From contig SEMN01000227.1 of the NCBI GenBank assembly GCA_005408345.1, forward strand, positions 744,001 to 808,000: a stretch of 64,000 bases of DNA, read 5' to 3'. Below are positions 24,671-36,894 of this stretch, one piece after another. This stretch comes from Macquaria australasica (taxonomy: Eukaryota; Chordata; Actinopteri; Centrarchiformes; Percichthyidae). Made by a program: the position numbers and the translations under genes. Below the pieces are notes generated by a model. That model worked only from the letters and a program-made list of their open reading frames with translations. It was not told the origin of the DNA and searched no databases. The stretch's first letter is position 1, and each line of letters starts with the position of its first letter.

Positions 24671-24966
24671 GAGGTTTAATTGATTTTTCTGTTGCTGTAG
24701 ATAAATCCATGTTCTGCATCTCATGTCACTGGCTGCAGCCCTTGTCTTCTGGCCTGGTAAACCCCATTCATCACATACTGCCTCTGCATGCGCCGACCCG
24801 CGCGGTAACGCCTCTATTACTGAGCTCGCTCAACCTCAAGCTGCCCTTTCAAGACACACACACAGAATTGGAAGATAATTATTTCAGTTATCCTCAGGGT
24901 ACATGTAGCTGTACAGTATATGGATTCACTCTGATGTAAACTCCCCCCTTATTTAGTGATAATAAG

Positions 24967-25275
24967 TTGAACCAGGAGGGTGCGGCGGCGGACCCTCGGA
25001 ACCTGAAAGCTCCGGTATCCACCTACGTCCCTATCACTAAGGTGGAGGGGCTGACAGAGCATGGTTTTCCTCCCGTGCCCCCGCTGGAAGCCAACCTCAC
25101 TGCATTCTTCGGAGTGAAGCAGGCGAACACGCTAGCCGGACGGCGGCCTGTTCCACTAGCTTCAAGGGACCAGCTGGCAGCCCGCCTCGCTGACCGCTCC
25201 CACCAGTGTGCGATCAGGAATTACCCGACGATAGGCCAACGCCTGTGGGCCTGGCCCCTGAACGGGACCGTTTAG
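24967..25275 (+). pseudogene. DIRS gag C-terminal fragment
   Basis: The frame reads PPLEANLTAFFGVKQANTLA then RRPVPLASRDQLAARLADRS. A PLEA-N-L-x-A-x block followed by RPVLPSK-like and a leucine/alanine-rich helix is the pattern I know from the gag of vertebrate DIRS elements. There is no natural ATG here (the open frame begins with TTG), so the fragment is 5'-truncated. It stops with TAG at 25273-25275, while the recombinase continues in another frame, implying a large deletion junction near 25210-25270. Confidence 0.6.
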
Positions 25276-26248
25276 AGAGGATGGGTCTCTCTAGTGAGGT
25301 CGTGCATACTATTCAGAGTGCAAGGGCTGCGTCTACCAGAGCATCTTACACAGCCAAATGGTCAGCTTTTCAGTGTTGGTGTGTGGAAAAGAGTCTGGAT
25401 CCCGTTGCGTGTCCACTGCCTCATGTGCTGTCGTTCCTTCAGCAGTTGGTGGATAGGAATTTGGCCTTCAGCACGGTTAAAACGTATGCGGCGGCCATAT
25501 CATCATGTCACGAGGGCTTCGGTGACAGATCGGTGTTTAGCCACCCTCTTTTGAAACGTTTTCTGAAGGGCGTGCGGAGACACAGGCCTGTGTCATGCTC
25601 TCTAGCCCCTCAGTGGGATCTGGCGCTGGTTTTACGCGCTCTGGTTAAAGCTCCATTTGAACCTCTGGATCAGGTTCCGCTTAAGTTTCTGTCTGTCAAG
25701 ACGGCACTGCTTTTGGCTTTGACATCTGCGAAGAGGGTGAGTGATTTATCTGCTCTTTCTGTGGCTCCATCATGTCTCAGGATCCAAGGCGATGGCAGCT
25801 CAGCTATTTTGCGTCCTAACCCGGCTTTTACGCCGAAGTGCATCAATAGCTCATTCAGATCGAGAGTGATAACGTTGGACGGGTTTTTCCTTCCTCCTCA
25901 CGGGTCCGAGGAGGAGGCCACGTCTCATCTCCTCTGCCCGGTGCGTGCGCTGTCCTGTTACGTTGCGCGCACGGCTGCGTTGCGCCGTTCCCAGCGTCTG
26001 TTTGTGCACTACAGGCAGCAGTCTCAGGGACTTCCTCTGTCTGCACTGCGTCTGTGCCTCCGGAGAACATCAGGGCGCATTCCACGAGAGGAATTTCATC
26101 TTCCACGGCTTTGCATGGAGGTATGACGGTGGAAGACATTTGCACTGCAGCTTCTTGGTCTTCCCCCTGTTCCTTCATTCGTTTTTATCTGCGGGATGTT
26201 TCCCGTTTTTCTATGATGCACTCTGTACTGAGTGTTTTGTCAGAGTGA
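25206..26248 (+). pseudogene. DIRS tyrosine recombinase, frameshifted
   Basis: Two overlapping frames make up one recombinase. The first (to about 26050) has the core-binding region ARAASTRASYTAKWSAFQCW and the catalytic-domain start LKFLSVKTALLLALTSAKRV, whose AKRV arginine is the first catalytic Arg. It continues with RVITLDGF and HLLCPVRALSCYV. The second (26054-26248, another frame) supplies AHSTRG (the H-x-x-R pair), ICTAASWSS (the Trp position) and FIRFYLRD (the nucleophilic Tyr). About 14 residues normally found between SALRL and VPPENIRAHS are missing at the frame change, so a deletion of roughly 45 bases plus shift broke the gene. All catalytic residues are individually still present. 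Confidence 0.85.
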
Positions 26249-26604
26249 TTGGTTCAGTGATTTGTGTGTGCGCTCTCTCCTCTTTCCTGCATGTGGAGAG
26301 CTGTTTTTTAACCTTCTCTGTTTTCGCTGGACTGTTACAGTTCATAACCTTCGTCCTCGCTTGTCACAGCAGTAGGCTTATTCTGTTGTTTCCCAGCTTT
26401 TCTTCCCTCACGGTGAATGTCAGGTGTTCTGATGTGCTTGTGTCACTTGGGCGCCTGTGGTGAGGGTGTCTACGCTGCACCTTTACGCATGGCGCAGCGC
26501 CATGGCTTGGAATTTTTTGTTCTCCTTTTATTGGATCAGGGTGTGTTATGCTTGTGGTACCGGACGGACCCAGTGAGGCATAGACTATATCCTGCTCGCC
26601 CCTT

Positions 26605-26706
26605 AACCCACTAGCGATAGCCTTAGAGGGCGAAGCCTATACGAAATAGAACGTTGGTTACGTATTGTAACCCCAGATTCTATGAGTATAGGCGCAGCCC
26701 TCTAAG
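26605..26706. repeat. DIRS internal complementary region (ICR)
   Basis: Two joined parts. 26605-26642 is a direct repeat of 26873-26910 (35 of 38 bases). 26648-26706 is the exact reverse complement of 26890-26948 (59 of 59). A block made of one sequence matching each element end, fused head to tail, is what the DIRS circular-junction model predicts for the ICR. Confidence 0.75.
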
Positions 26707-26709
26707 ATC

Positions 26710-26815
26710 TGGGCCTCACTGGCTTCCTGGATGGCTGAAGTAAAAGTTAATCTGGAAGCAGATTGTACGGTCTCAGTCCAATTTATACGCAGGGTGAGAC
26801 CGTAGATGAGGCCCA
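26710..26815. repeat. Nested hairpins inside DIRS right end
   Basis: TACGGTCTCA (26766-26775) pairs with TGAGACCGTA (26795-26804), and outside it TGGGCCTCA (26710-26718) pairs with TGAGGCCCA (26807-26815). Both stems lie in the spacer between the 59-bp arms, so the transcript could fold into a long compound hairpin. Confidence 0.75.
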
Positions 26816-26872
26816 TACCGCAGGTGGGCGTGGACTTAAGTTTTTCAGTGCTGCGCATGCGCGCGAGGGATA

Positions 26873-26948
26873 AACCCACTAGCGATAGCCTTAGAGGGCT
26901 GCGCCTATACTCATAGAATCTGGGGTTACAATACGTAACCAACGTTCT
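26873..26948. repeat. DIRS right inverted terminal repeat
   Basis: Contains CCACTAGCGATAGCCTTAGA and ends in GTTACAATACGTAACCAACG; the last 59 bases are perfectly complementary to the ICR half at 26648-26706. The short palindrome GTTACAATACGTAAC resembles the GTTACGTA-type ends of fish DIRS copies. The element boundary is taken as 26948, where complementarity stops. Confidence 0.7.
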
Positions 26949-26949
26949 C

Positions 26950-29900
26950 AGTTTCAGGCTCAACTTTCAACAATCTTTTCAGATTTCTTTCAGTGGCAAC
27001 ATCATAACAGGCTGCTGTCTGCTAACCTTTACATGCCTCTTCAAGACAGACCAGCTCTTTTTTTGTATTTTTGTGTCTTGTGACTTTAGATTGTTGCCCT
27101 TCTTGCCTGGTGTGTCCACAAATCCTCTAGCTGTCATTAAGAAAGAAGGGGCAGCAAACATGAGCCTACATTCAGCTTGACCACAGAATTTTCTTCCAGG
27201 TACAGAGCACGTCATTTGTGTGCATGTGTGTGCGTACATGCAAATGCATGTGAGACAACGAGAGAGATGCCCCTTTTAAAAAATATATATATAACACAGA
27301 GTTAATAAATTGGAAGATATGCAAGTCTGCAGCATAAACAAACAGTAAAAAAAAAACAATATTCACACCGAAGTATCAAATGTGATGTTGACCATGGTAA
27401 CTGCTGGTCATTAAAAAGTCTTACCTGTGACGGCTGAGGACAAAGGTTCCTCTGTGATTTTGAGAGTTGTTGTTTGTTCAGACACCTCTCATTTTTCAAC
27501 CTGGCTAGGTGTGAGTTTGTGACGTGCCTGGGTCAACAGCTGAGGCAGCATAATGTGTGTCCTGGGAAGGCAAAATTGGAAGCTGTTGCAAGGTATCCTA
27601 AACCAGCAACAAAAAAGGGTGGGTTGTTTTGGGCCTTCTAGGATGATAAAGGAGTTTGTGTGTTGCTCTGCTCCATGTTTTGATTGTTCTTTTTCACTCC
27701 AGGTTGACGCTAGATACGCCAAGATAGTGCCATGGATGAAGACGACAGTTGACTCTGTATTATTACAACTTTAACTTTGCTTTATTATGATCATTTAAAA
27801 GATGGTTAATTATTGTTTCAAGTGTCTTTTGTGACCGACCTCTGGGTGCACCTGACCTGTCCAGCCAGAGTGTATTTAAGATCAGCTGTCCTTCAGCCTT
27901 CTCTCTCTCTCAATGCTTTCCTGGCTCTCCCTCGTGCACCACACCTTTGTTTGGTTTGGTTTTGTTCTGATGATCTATATTTTACTCCATACAACGCAAC
28001 ATATTCACACATTCTCTCTCAGACATCACTGATTTACTGACTAACCATTACACATGTTTAGTTAGTATGCTTTTGAGCACTAACCTGAACAGGTTCTGCT
28101 TAGGGAACCCGTGGGATAAACCTACCAGGTGGAAAAAGACTCCAAACAAAGGCTAAACTAGAGGCCCAAAAGTTATTTTGACCCCACCAAATTGCTGGGG
28201 TGAGTGGAAAATCGTGTACGGAGCTAGGCAGAGTAGAGACACATGAGGGGTTGTCACACTATTTTTATAAATAAATTAAGTAAAGATCACCTGTGTGTTT
28301 CCCTTTCTTAGTCATGGCTTATGAGCTGGTGTGTTTCAATAGTCCTCAGGCTTACTTTGGGATGAGATTGGTTTTAACTTGAAATGCACTGGCTGTAAAA
28401 AACTTGACTCCAGCAACTTGAGAAACATGAGAAACATGCTTACATGCTAAATTAATTGATGTTCTTTCCATACTCAGAAAGCAAAGACAAAATGGGGTTA
28501 TCTCTGTATAGTTTATTCATCTACCCGTGAAGTGTTCAGCACTTCCTGCGGAGGCTCAAGTGATAAATGACAGAGCTGTCGTTTCAACTCAAGCAGGGTG
28601 AGCAACACCTGCCACGATTCATTTTCCCTCCAGCTCTCAAAGTGCTGACTGCTGCATGGAGAAATGAGATGTGCCATCAAAGCTAACCTGAGCCTTTATT
28701 CCTGCATGAACCCAGCTATGTTTAACCAGCCGAGGTCCCGCAGGGCAGCCGGCAGGAGAGACGAATCCAGAGAAGCTTCGATCCACACACAGAGCTAAGG
28801 TCGCCGTACCACTGGAGCGGTTAATTCAATATGAAAATCCATGGAGCCCACCACAGCCCGCCGGTTGATTCCTGACACTTGAAAGCGTAGTTCTGAAATC
28901 ATTATGAATCCAGCATCAGTCCTGTCAGGAGGGCAGATGTGGAATGCAATATGACAAAAAAGGCGCCAGAGAGACTGAGCATGAAATCTGCACATCCTTG
29001 GAAAAATTCCTGCAGGTGTTTTCATTCCTCTGTTTCTTCTTTCTTTTCTCAGTAACTTTTCTTTTATGTATCATCTTACTTTTGTTCTGTTGGTATATTT
29101 GACTTAAACATACAGTTTTGTATGTCTTTTAGTCCAACAGACACTTAAACAGACACATTTAATATATTATTGCTGCTCTGAGCTGAGAAAAAAGCAATCA
29201 AAAGGGAAAGAGGGAGAAGAGCGCTGTCATATTAATCATCCTGCAGCCACTCTTCATCTCCTCCTTTAACCACACTTCATGTTAGGAGTGACTCCGGCCT
29301 TGTGTTACTCTCTCATGGCATGTCATTTTGTCAAATGAGGAGACTTCCTGGATACGACGCATGCCAGGTTAAAAACCTTCACTGACAGTTGAGTTTCTTG
29401 CAGGTAGAGCTGCTCTCTAGGAAGAAATAATCTTGCGTTAAAGTCAGTGGGAGGAGCTGAAGAAGCTGTTAAGGAAGAAAACTGGCTAACTGACATACTA
29501 AAACTATACAGCATATGTCATTTTTCATTAAGTCAGGACTGTGATATCCATAAACTTAGAAGATGGAACAGATTGGCTAGATATCTTTTAACCCAATTTT
29601 TATCAATGAGAGTAGACAAAATATTAGCAACACCTCTCAGTGTAACGCAATACAACTCAAAAGCAGCACAAAATACACCCTCCAAACTTATCATTAAGTT
29701 CAGACTCAACACTTCTCTATAATTGTTTCTACAAAAACCTAACATTATTTAGTAGGGGCTTAGTGTTGGCAGTGTTAGCTAGGTGTACCCCCGGGGGGTG
29801 GGGTGGTCAGGTTTAACCTTTAAACCTTTGGAGATCATCTTGTCCTGGGCACGAGCAAGAGACATGGCGGGCCTGCGTGTACCTAAATGACTGGCAACAG

Positions 29901-31410
29901 AGTGCAGTTTTATTTCAGACTATAGAGTACATCAGGAATACAGGAATTTTACATCATCCATTTTTGACTTGAATTGTCACGTGATAACTTCTCCAAAACA
30001 CAAACTCACTTGTTCCATTTGAAAGCAGCATTCATGAATTATCAAACAATGGGCAAGGAATCCAGACAGCAGGTCATTTATTCCAATACCAGCTCGCCCC
30101 TCACTTTTGTCCATACTGTATGTTCAGTCGAGCGCTTACATGCCTCCTTTTTAACTACAAATGTACATGGCGGCTACCCTGCTTGTCAATGTATTGGTTG
30201 TGCGCGCTCAAAATGAGAAGTGGATGTTAGTATATCAGAATGTGAAAGGGCAGCAGACTGAGCAAACCACAACAACATAAAGGTGCATCAGTGGCATCAA
30301 GGTTGAAGTTGGGTGGAGTTGGGAATTACATGATGTCACCTAACTCTGAACTGATAATGATGATAAAGGTGTAATGTGTCCTGACCTAACAGGTGCAACA
30401 AACTTAACAAGATAGTGAGGGAACTGTCAATCAAACCCAGTTTGTACACAGTACTGAGCAGAGGTCTAATCCGGCAACATAAGTGAAAACACATATGACA
30501 GTGAAGTATGGGTGTGTAGGGTCTGTAAAAGCAAGTATATACTTTAAGTGCTCTTGGTGTCTTTCTCTGACTGAGCTGCCTGACTCCCTGCAGACACGGG
30601 TGACAAAAAAAGAAATATCTTGATCTTGGTGGGTTTAAAACATATGGACCTAATGCTTCAGACTGTGGAATTTTTTACAGGGTTTCAGTCTAAAAGTTTT
30701 TTGCCCTAACACCGTTTTTATGAATATTTGTGCGGTATATCCTTGAGGTCCCTCTTTGCAGTTAAAGTTTTACAGGTTAAACTTGGCCAATGATTTCATT
30801 TCACACTGCAGAGCTGCTGCTCCTTCTGTGAAAAAGTATACTCAGATTTTCAAATAAGGCAGACCTGCTTTTTTAGGCTGTTTGGATGAATCCAGGTGAA
30901 ATCAGTTCTCATTGACTTCTCAGATTAAATCCAGACAGTCATGACGAAAATGTGTATATAAAGATTGGGGGTCTTGACACTTTTACTCACATGATGAAAG
31001 TAAAAAGTAGGAGGGACTTTTTTAGGGGAGATTGTAGTATGTAGTTTGTGCAGCTCCCAGCCGTCCTACCATTTGTCCTGATGATAAAATATTTGACTTC
31101 CCATGCTGAGAGGAAATAAGATCATGTACAGTCAGGTCAGAGTGTCAATTTTAGATTCGCAAAGAAAAAGCACAACACAGTGATTTGTGTGACTGTATAT
31201 ATGAGCATGCGTGCATGGATGTGTTGTGCCTGCCAGAGAGATTTTGCATGGCCTATTTCATTACAGAAAGGCCACCTAATAATTCAACAGACCTGCAACA
31301 ATCAGAGGTTGTTTTTACGTGGTGATTCAGCACTGCCACTTTCAAAGGATTTTGTTCCAAATTCAGATGTTTTATTAAAATTTGAAAAGAGGGTAACAAG
31401 TTCTCACATA
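26950..31410. other. Long stretch without recognisable genes
   Basis: Open frames are short and unlike any family I know (29447-29722 plus, 28795-29025 minus and others). A block at 28700-28990 is more GC-rich and complex, possibly conserved noncoding DNA. No transposon termini were found. Confidence 0.55.
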
Positions 31411-32017
31411 AGCCATGTTTCCATAAATGTATTTTTATGCACATTTTGAAGTATCGCATTTGAAAAGCTGTATGGAAACGGCAAAATTCGATAAAACTTA
31501 CTCAATTGCACAGAAAAGCTTTTACACTCGCTTGAGGTGGTTTTTGCCTTTGTCAAAAAAGAGTTGATGAAACGCCTTTGCCGAATACATTCTGACATAG
31601 CGAACATTTAACTCACATGACTGATCAGCTGATTCCGCTGAACCGCTCCGCATTAATTTGTCTTCGTCTCCGGACAGCATGAAACATGGCCGACACTAGC
31701 TGACATGAAAGAACAATTCAAACTTGTCCAATAGAAACAAATTCCTGAGGACCTCTCTCCATGTTTCTCCCGTAGATGGGTTAGATGGCCCAGGTGACTT
31801 GTTTTTTGTTTCCGGTTGGCAGCCTCTACTTCTACGCTGTTTACTGGTGGATTACAGCCATGTGTAAAGCGTAGCCTATACCACCAACTTCTGACCAAAC
31901 TACGCTTTGCAACGAGCCGAGTTTATTTGCTCCAAACCAGTTGATGGAAATGCGCCTAATTCGCATTTCTTTTTTGTTGGCTTAAAATTAGTTTGACAAT
32001 TGAATGGAAACACGGCT
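31411..32017. mobile_element. MITE with AGCC[A/G]TGTTTCCAT inverted ends
   Basis: The left end AGCCATGTTTCCAT at 31411 is matched in reverse complement by ATGGAAACACGGCT ending at 32017 (13 of 14). The 607-base interior has no transposase. Flanking CATA and AATG are partly complementary, so the true ends may be a few bases further out; no clear target duplication was found. Superfamily unresolved. Confidence 0.6.
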
Positions 32018-33346
32018 AATGACAAAACTGATGGCACTCTAAAATGGCTAATGAGACTTTGACAGAGGGAAACACTAACTCATTTCCCCCCTAAAATGGA
32101 TACAGTTAGTTCTCTTGCTGACTCTTGCTGAGCCAAATGTTTTAAAATGGAAGCTTTAACTAAAGTTGTCCTTAGTTTTAATGTAAGCTGAATCGCCGCT
32201 GGATATAAAGATAAAACTACCAACATCTAAAACTTCTGTACTGTAGGTGGGGATGTTGAATGATGAAGTTTGGGTAATGAGTTTGGTCCAAAATGGATGC
32301 ACAACGTGGTGCAAAATATAAATCTTCATGTACTCCATGGCAGCTCTCGCTCTGCTTTAGCTATAATGTATAACACAATTCTGAATTCCATTTTGGGGTG
32401 TGGAATTACTTACAGTCAACACATTTCCTCATAATGGTGACTGACATGGAAGAAATTTGGGTGCAGTAATGACTTGGATTTCTAATCTGCAGATAGGCTC
32501 TGATGGATCTGAGGCAGCGGAACGATTTGCACACACATGCGTTAGATGTATGAACTGTAGATATGCGTACCCACATGTTATGCGCCCACAGCCGAGGAAA
32601 TTGCACATCATGTCTGTTAATGACGTGTGGATGAAGACCCAGACGAGGCCTACATACTAATGGGACTGTGGGGTGATGAAAGCAGGACAGCAAGTGTGCT
32701 ATCTTGTAATGAAAAGAGAGAGTAAGGGACTCTGAACTTGTTAAGTGGATTTTTAATACCTAAGCAGAGACGATAAGGAAGAGCCCTGTAAGAGGGAATT
32801 TAAATTAATGTTAAACTCAGAAAAAGTGACATCAAATCTTATCTGGAAATGATTATCAGCTGCTGTGATGAAGACCTCTGCACAGAGGGAAATAACTTAA
32901 ATAAGTGGTACATGACTCACTCTGACACCGGATACATTAACATGCATGGAGTCACCCTGCCACTGGCTATATGCTGCTTATGGTCTTACTGAAATGGGTT
33001 TTTTAGGGCCTGAAATCCAGCTGTTTTGTTGTCATAAAGAAAGCAGTGAATAGAGTAAAGTTCCAGCTTACAGATCCCTGTTGAATGAAGGTAATTTCCA
33101 AGACCTAAAATATTGCGTTATTATTACTTTTATTTGATTATTACCATTTTTCTTTGTTGTTTTTATTGTTGCAACTTTAAGGGGAAATTCCAGTTTAATA
33201 CAACCCAAGACTTTTTGAAGTTTTGGCCAACATTTCTATCGGTTATGATAACATTGTGCTCCGACGGAACAAGAAGCACAAGCGGTAAGATGATCAGACA
33301 GGTTGTAAACAAATCCCCAGGTTAGCCAAATTTTTTTTGTTTTTTT
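32018..33346. other. No gene recognised
   Basis: Frames on both strands at 32406-32693 overlap and have no motif. A poly-T run at about 33328-33350 immediately precedes the LINE. Confidence 0.55.
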
Positions 33347-33501
33347 TTGTTCCGGCGCCGCTGTGAGTGGCAGCCTGTTGCAGCAGCTCCCGTTCACGGT
33401 TTGAGTTTTTTTGAGTTTACTAGTTTGTTAGTGAAGTATACTCGTTCTTTTTTTGCTATATATCTGTATGTATTTGCTATGTATTTTTAGTACTTGTTAT
33501 T

Positions 33502-33798
33502 TTGCTATTTTTTGGCGTCTTTGGAGTTTTTTGGACATTTTGTTTATCGTTTATGGAAACAAGACTGCTGATGCCCTTAGAGACAGCGTCCTTAGTTACC
33601 GCCGGCAGCCATGGTGACTCCATTGTTTACACCAGGGATCAGCTGTTAGCTCTCCGTAACACAGCGGTGCTACCACCCGGGGAGAGACCTGATGAGACGG
33701 GGAAACCGAGCGGGGGCTCAGCGCCGCGCCAGGAGAAGACGTTATACACCCGTCCTCCCATCGATTATCATGGGGAATGTAAGATCTATCACCAATAA
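33502..33798 (+). pseudogene. LINE ORF N-terminal part, out of frame
   Basis: The frame includes DSIVYTRDQLLALRNTAVLP and PPGERPD, the familiar leader of this LINE protein, and then changes to unrelated sequence. The expected basic continuation (RAGAQRRARRRRYTP, then PSIIMG) is present in the adjacent frame from about 33697, so an indel near 33690-33700 splits the leader from the endonuclease. Confidence 0.7.
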
Positions 33799-36562
33799 GA
33801 TGGATGAACTGGCGGCGCTGACCCGGCATCAGAGGGAGTACCGGGAGTGTAGCATCATGCTATTCACGTAGACTTGGCTAACCGCGCTAACTCCGGATAC
33901 GGAAGTTTCAGTTAATGGCTTCCAACTTTTTCGGGCGGACAGGACGAAGGAGAGCGGTAAGAGGAAGGGAGGAGGGCTGGCAGTGCTTGTTAATGACAGA
34001 TGGTGTAACCCTGGGCACATCACTGTTAAAGAGCAAACCTGCGACAAGAACATTGAACTGCTAGCTGTTAGCATGAGGCCAAACTATCTACCGAGGGAAT
34101 TCTCGCATGCCATCGTGATGGTAGCTTATATTCCCCCCTCTGCTAACGCTGAGGCAGCCTGTGATGTCCTGCTCTCAGCAGTAAGCAGGCTGCAGACACA
34201 ACACCCAGATGCCCTCCTCGTCATCTCTGGTGATTTTAATCATGCCCCTCCGTCTTCCTCTCTACCCACATTCACTCAGTATGTTACTTGCCATACCAGA
34301 GACAACAGAATACTGGACTTATGTTATGCCAACACCATGGATGCATACATCTCATTGAGTCTCCCCCCCCTGGGCAGATCTGATCACAACCTTGTGCATC
34401 TCAGGCCTGTCTACAGACCTCTTGTGCGCAGGCTGCCTGCTGTCCCACGCACAGTGAAGAAGTGGTCTAACGGAGCAGAGGATGCTTTAAAGGACTGTTT
34501 TGACACTACTGTATGGGACATTTTTAGTGACGCTCATGGGGAGGATATTGACAACCTTACAGACTGTCTGACGGACTACATAAACTTCTGTGTGGAAAAC
34601 ACCATCCCCACTAGGACTGTACGTTGTTTTGCTAACAATAAACCCTGGATTACTCCTGATATTAAGGCTCTCCTCAAGGAAAAAAAAAAAGTTTTTGTAT
34701 CGGGTAACAAGGATGAGTTGAAGAGAGTTCAGCGAGAGCTAAGGAGGAGGATCAGGGAGGGGAAAAACAGCTACAGGAGAAAGTTGGAGAGTCAACTGCA
34801 GAAAAATAACACCAGAGGAGTTTGGAAGGGCCTTAAAACCATCTCGGGCCATATGGACTCCAAGCCCCGGCCTGCGGGGGATCAGAAGTGGGCAGATGAC
34901 CTGAACGTATTCTTCAACAGATTCGATCAGGCATCTACCCCTCCCCCTGCCCCGTCTCCTCTGCAACCATCATTACCATCTACCCTCCCTGCCTACAGCC
35001 CTCCCCCTCCCTCATCTCACCACTTATCACTCCCCACAGCCCTCAGCTTACAGCCACTTAATACACCCACACCACAGCCTGGGCTGGGCCCATCTCCCCA
35101 TTTCACACCCGCAAACACCCCCCATTCAGCCCCCATGCTCTCTACAAGCTCAACTGGACTGTTCCTCACAACATCCCAGGTGAGAAACGAACTGAGGAAG
35201 ATAAGGGAGGGGAATGCGGCAGGCCCAGACGGCATCAGCTCCAGACTTCTGAAGTCCTGTGCGGACCAGCTGTGTGGGATTGTTGAACACCTGTTCAACC
35301 TGAGTCTGAAGCTGGGGAGGGTGCCAAAACTGTGGAAAACATCGTGTCTGGTTCCTGTGCCGAAGACCCCACACCCCAAGGACCTCAATGGCTACAGGCC
35401 AGTGGCATTGACCTCTCACCTGATGAAGACCCTGGAGAGACTGGTCCTTGTTCACCTGCGTCCGCTGGTGAGCCCATGTATGGACCCTCTGCAGTTTGCC
35501 TACCAACCTGGCATTGGGGTGGATGACGCTGTCATTTACCTACTTCAAACATCCCTCTCTCACCTAGAAAAGGCTGGAAACACTGTGAGGATCATGTTTT
35601 TTGATTTCTCCAGTGCTTTTAACACCATCCAGCCCAGGATTCTGGGGGACAAGTTGGAGCACGCTGGGGTGGACCATCACCTGGCAGCATGGATCCTGGA
35701 CTACCTCACAAACCGACCACAGTATGTGAGGTTACAGGACTGTGTGTCTGACACACTTCTCTGCAGCACAGGGGCTCCACAGGGAACCGTTCTGGCGCCT
35801 TTCCTGTTCACCTTCTACACAGTGGACTTCACCCATAACACTTTGAACTGTCACCTGCAGAAGTTCTCTGATGACTCTGCCATCGTCGGCCTCATCACCA
35901 ACGGGGATGATGGGGAGTACAGAGAACTGACCCAGGGCTTTGTGGGTTGGTGTCAGCAGATCCGCCTCCAGATCAACGCGAGTAAAACCAAAGAGCTGGT
36001 GGTAGACTTCGGCAGGCACAAACTCCCTCCACCTACACCAGTGAACATCCAGGGAACGGACATTGAGATTGTGAGATCGTACAAGTATCTGGGTGTTCAC
36101 TTGAACAGCAAACTGGACTGGTCAGACAATACGGACGCTCTGTTTAAGAAGGGCCAGAGCCGTCTCTTTTTGCTCTGGAGACTAAGGTCTTTTGGAGTGC
36201 AGGGTGCGCTCCTGAGGACTTTCTATGACTCTGTGGTGGCATCAGCTGTCTTGTATGGGGTGACCTGTTGGGCCAGTGGCATCTCTTCCAGGGATAGAAA
36301 GAGACTGGACAGACTGGTAAAGAAGGCCAGCTCTGTCCTTGGATGCCGTCTGGACCCAGTGGAGGTGGTGGGAGGCAGGAGAATGGTGGCCAAGCTATCA
36401 TCACTACTGGAGAACACTTCCCACCCCCTACATGTCACTCTTTCAGAACTGGGCAGCTCCTTCAGCGACCGGCTGCTCCACCCGCGGTGTCTGAAGGAGA
36501 GGTACCATAGGTCCTTCCTGCCTGCTGCTGTCAGACTCTATAATCAGTACAGCTCCTGGTAA
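33770..36562 (+). pseudogene. LINE endonuclease-reverse transcriptase, one nonsense codon
   Basis: From the ATG at 33770 the frame begins MGNVRSITNKMDEL, the conserved start of an apurinic-type endonuclease (Asn in N-V-R-S). At 33869-33871 TAG replaces the glutamate of the expected F-T-E-T-W-L, a catalytic position. After it the frame is open for 859 residues to 36562. It holds SGDFNH and GRSDHNL (endonuclease), the reverse-transcriptase block NGYRPVALTSHLMKTLERLV, motif A FFDFSSAFNTI (near residue 537 of the open part), motif B GAPQGTVLAP (near 596) and motif C FSDD (near 626). The C-terminus is RYHRSFLPAAVRLYNQY. Apart from that stop and the upstream frameshift the protein looks complete. 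It acts in target-primed reverse transcription in functional relatives. Confidence 0.9.
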
Positions 36563-36894
36563 TCTACATTTGACTGTCAGTGTGCAGACTATTTGCTACT
36601 ATACTTCATCTGCTGCTGTGCATTATCTTCATACATATATTGTATTCATGATGTTATCTACTTCATATGTTGCTGTGAAATATTTTTCATATACATGTAT
36701 ATTATGTGTGTATAAATGTGCAATATTTTTATCTTATCTATTTGTTCATACTTACAACTGCACTCAGTCACTCTATTATTTATTTCTGTCTATACTGTGT
36801 ATAGGACTATTTTTCTATTTATTTTTATTGTATTTCTATATATGACACTTTTGCTGGCTGCTGCAACGCTAAAAATTTCCCCGCTGTGGGACAA

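Larger units (their letters stand above)
24960..26948 (+). mobile_element. DIRS-like tyrosine-recombinase retrotransposon, internally deleted
   Basis: Order from left to right: a gag C-terminal piece, a tyrosine recombinase, and a right end with internal-complementary-region and inverted-terminal-repeat architecture. This is the DIRS layout (gag, RT/RNase H, YR, ICR, right ITR) with the reverse transcriptase and RNase H missing and the left ITR not found. The recombinase has one frameshift. DIRS elements integrate through a circular intermediate and make no target duplication, in agreement with none being seen. The 59-bp inverted arms at the right end are still identical to each other. Confidence 0.85.

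Noticed and set aside
25945..26463. 172-codon plus-strand frame in the DIRS region
   Set aside because: It is a shadow frame; the recombinase motifs lie in the two other frames over the same bases.
35017..35388. Minus-strand frames of 118-123 codons inside the 33-37 kb LINE
   Set aside because: Shadows of the LINE coding strand, which carries all recognisable motifs.
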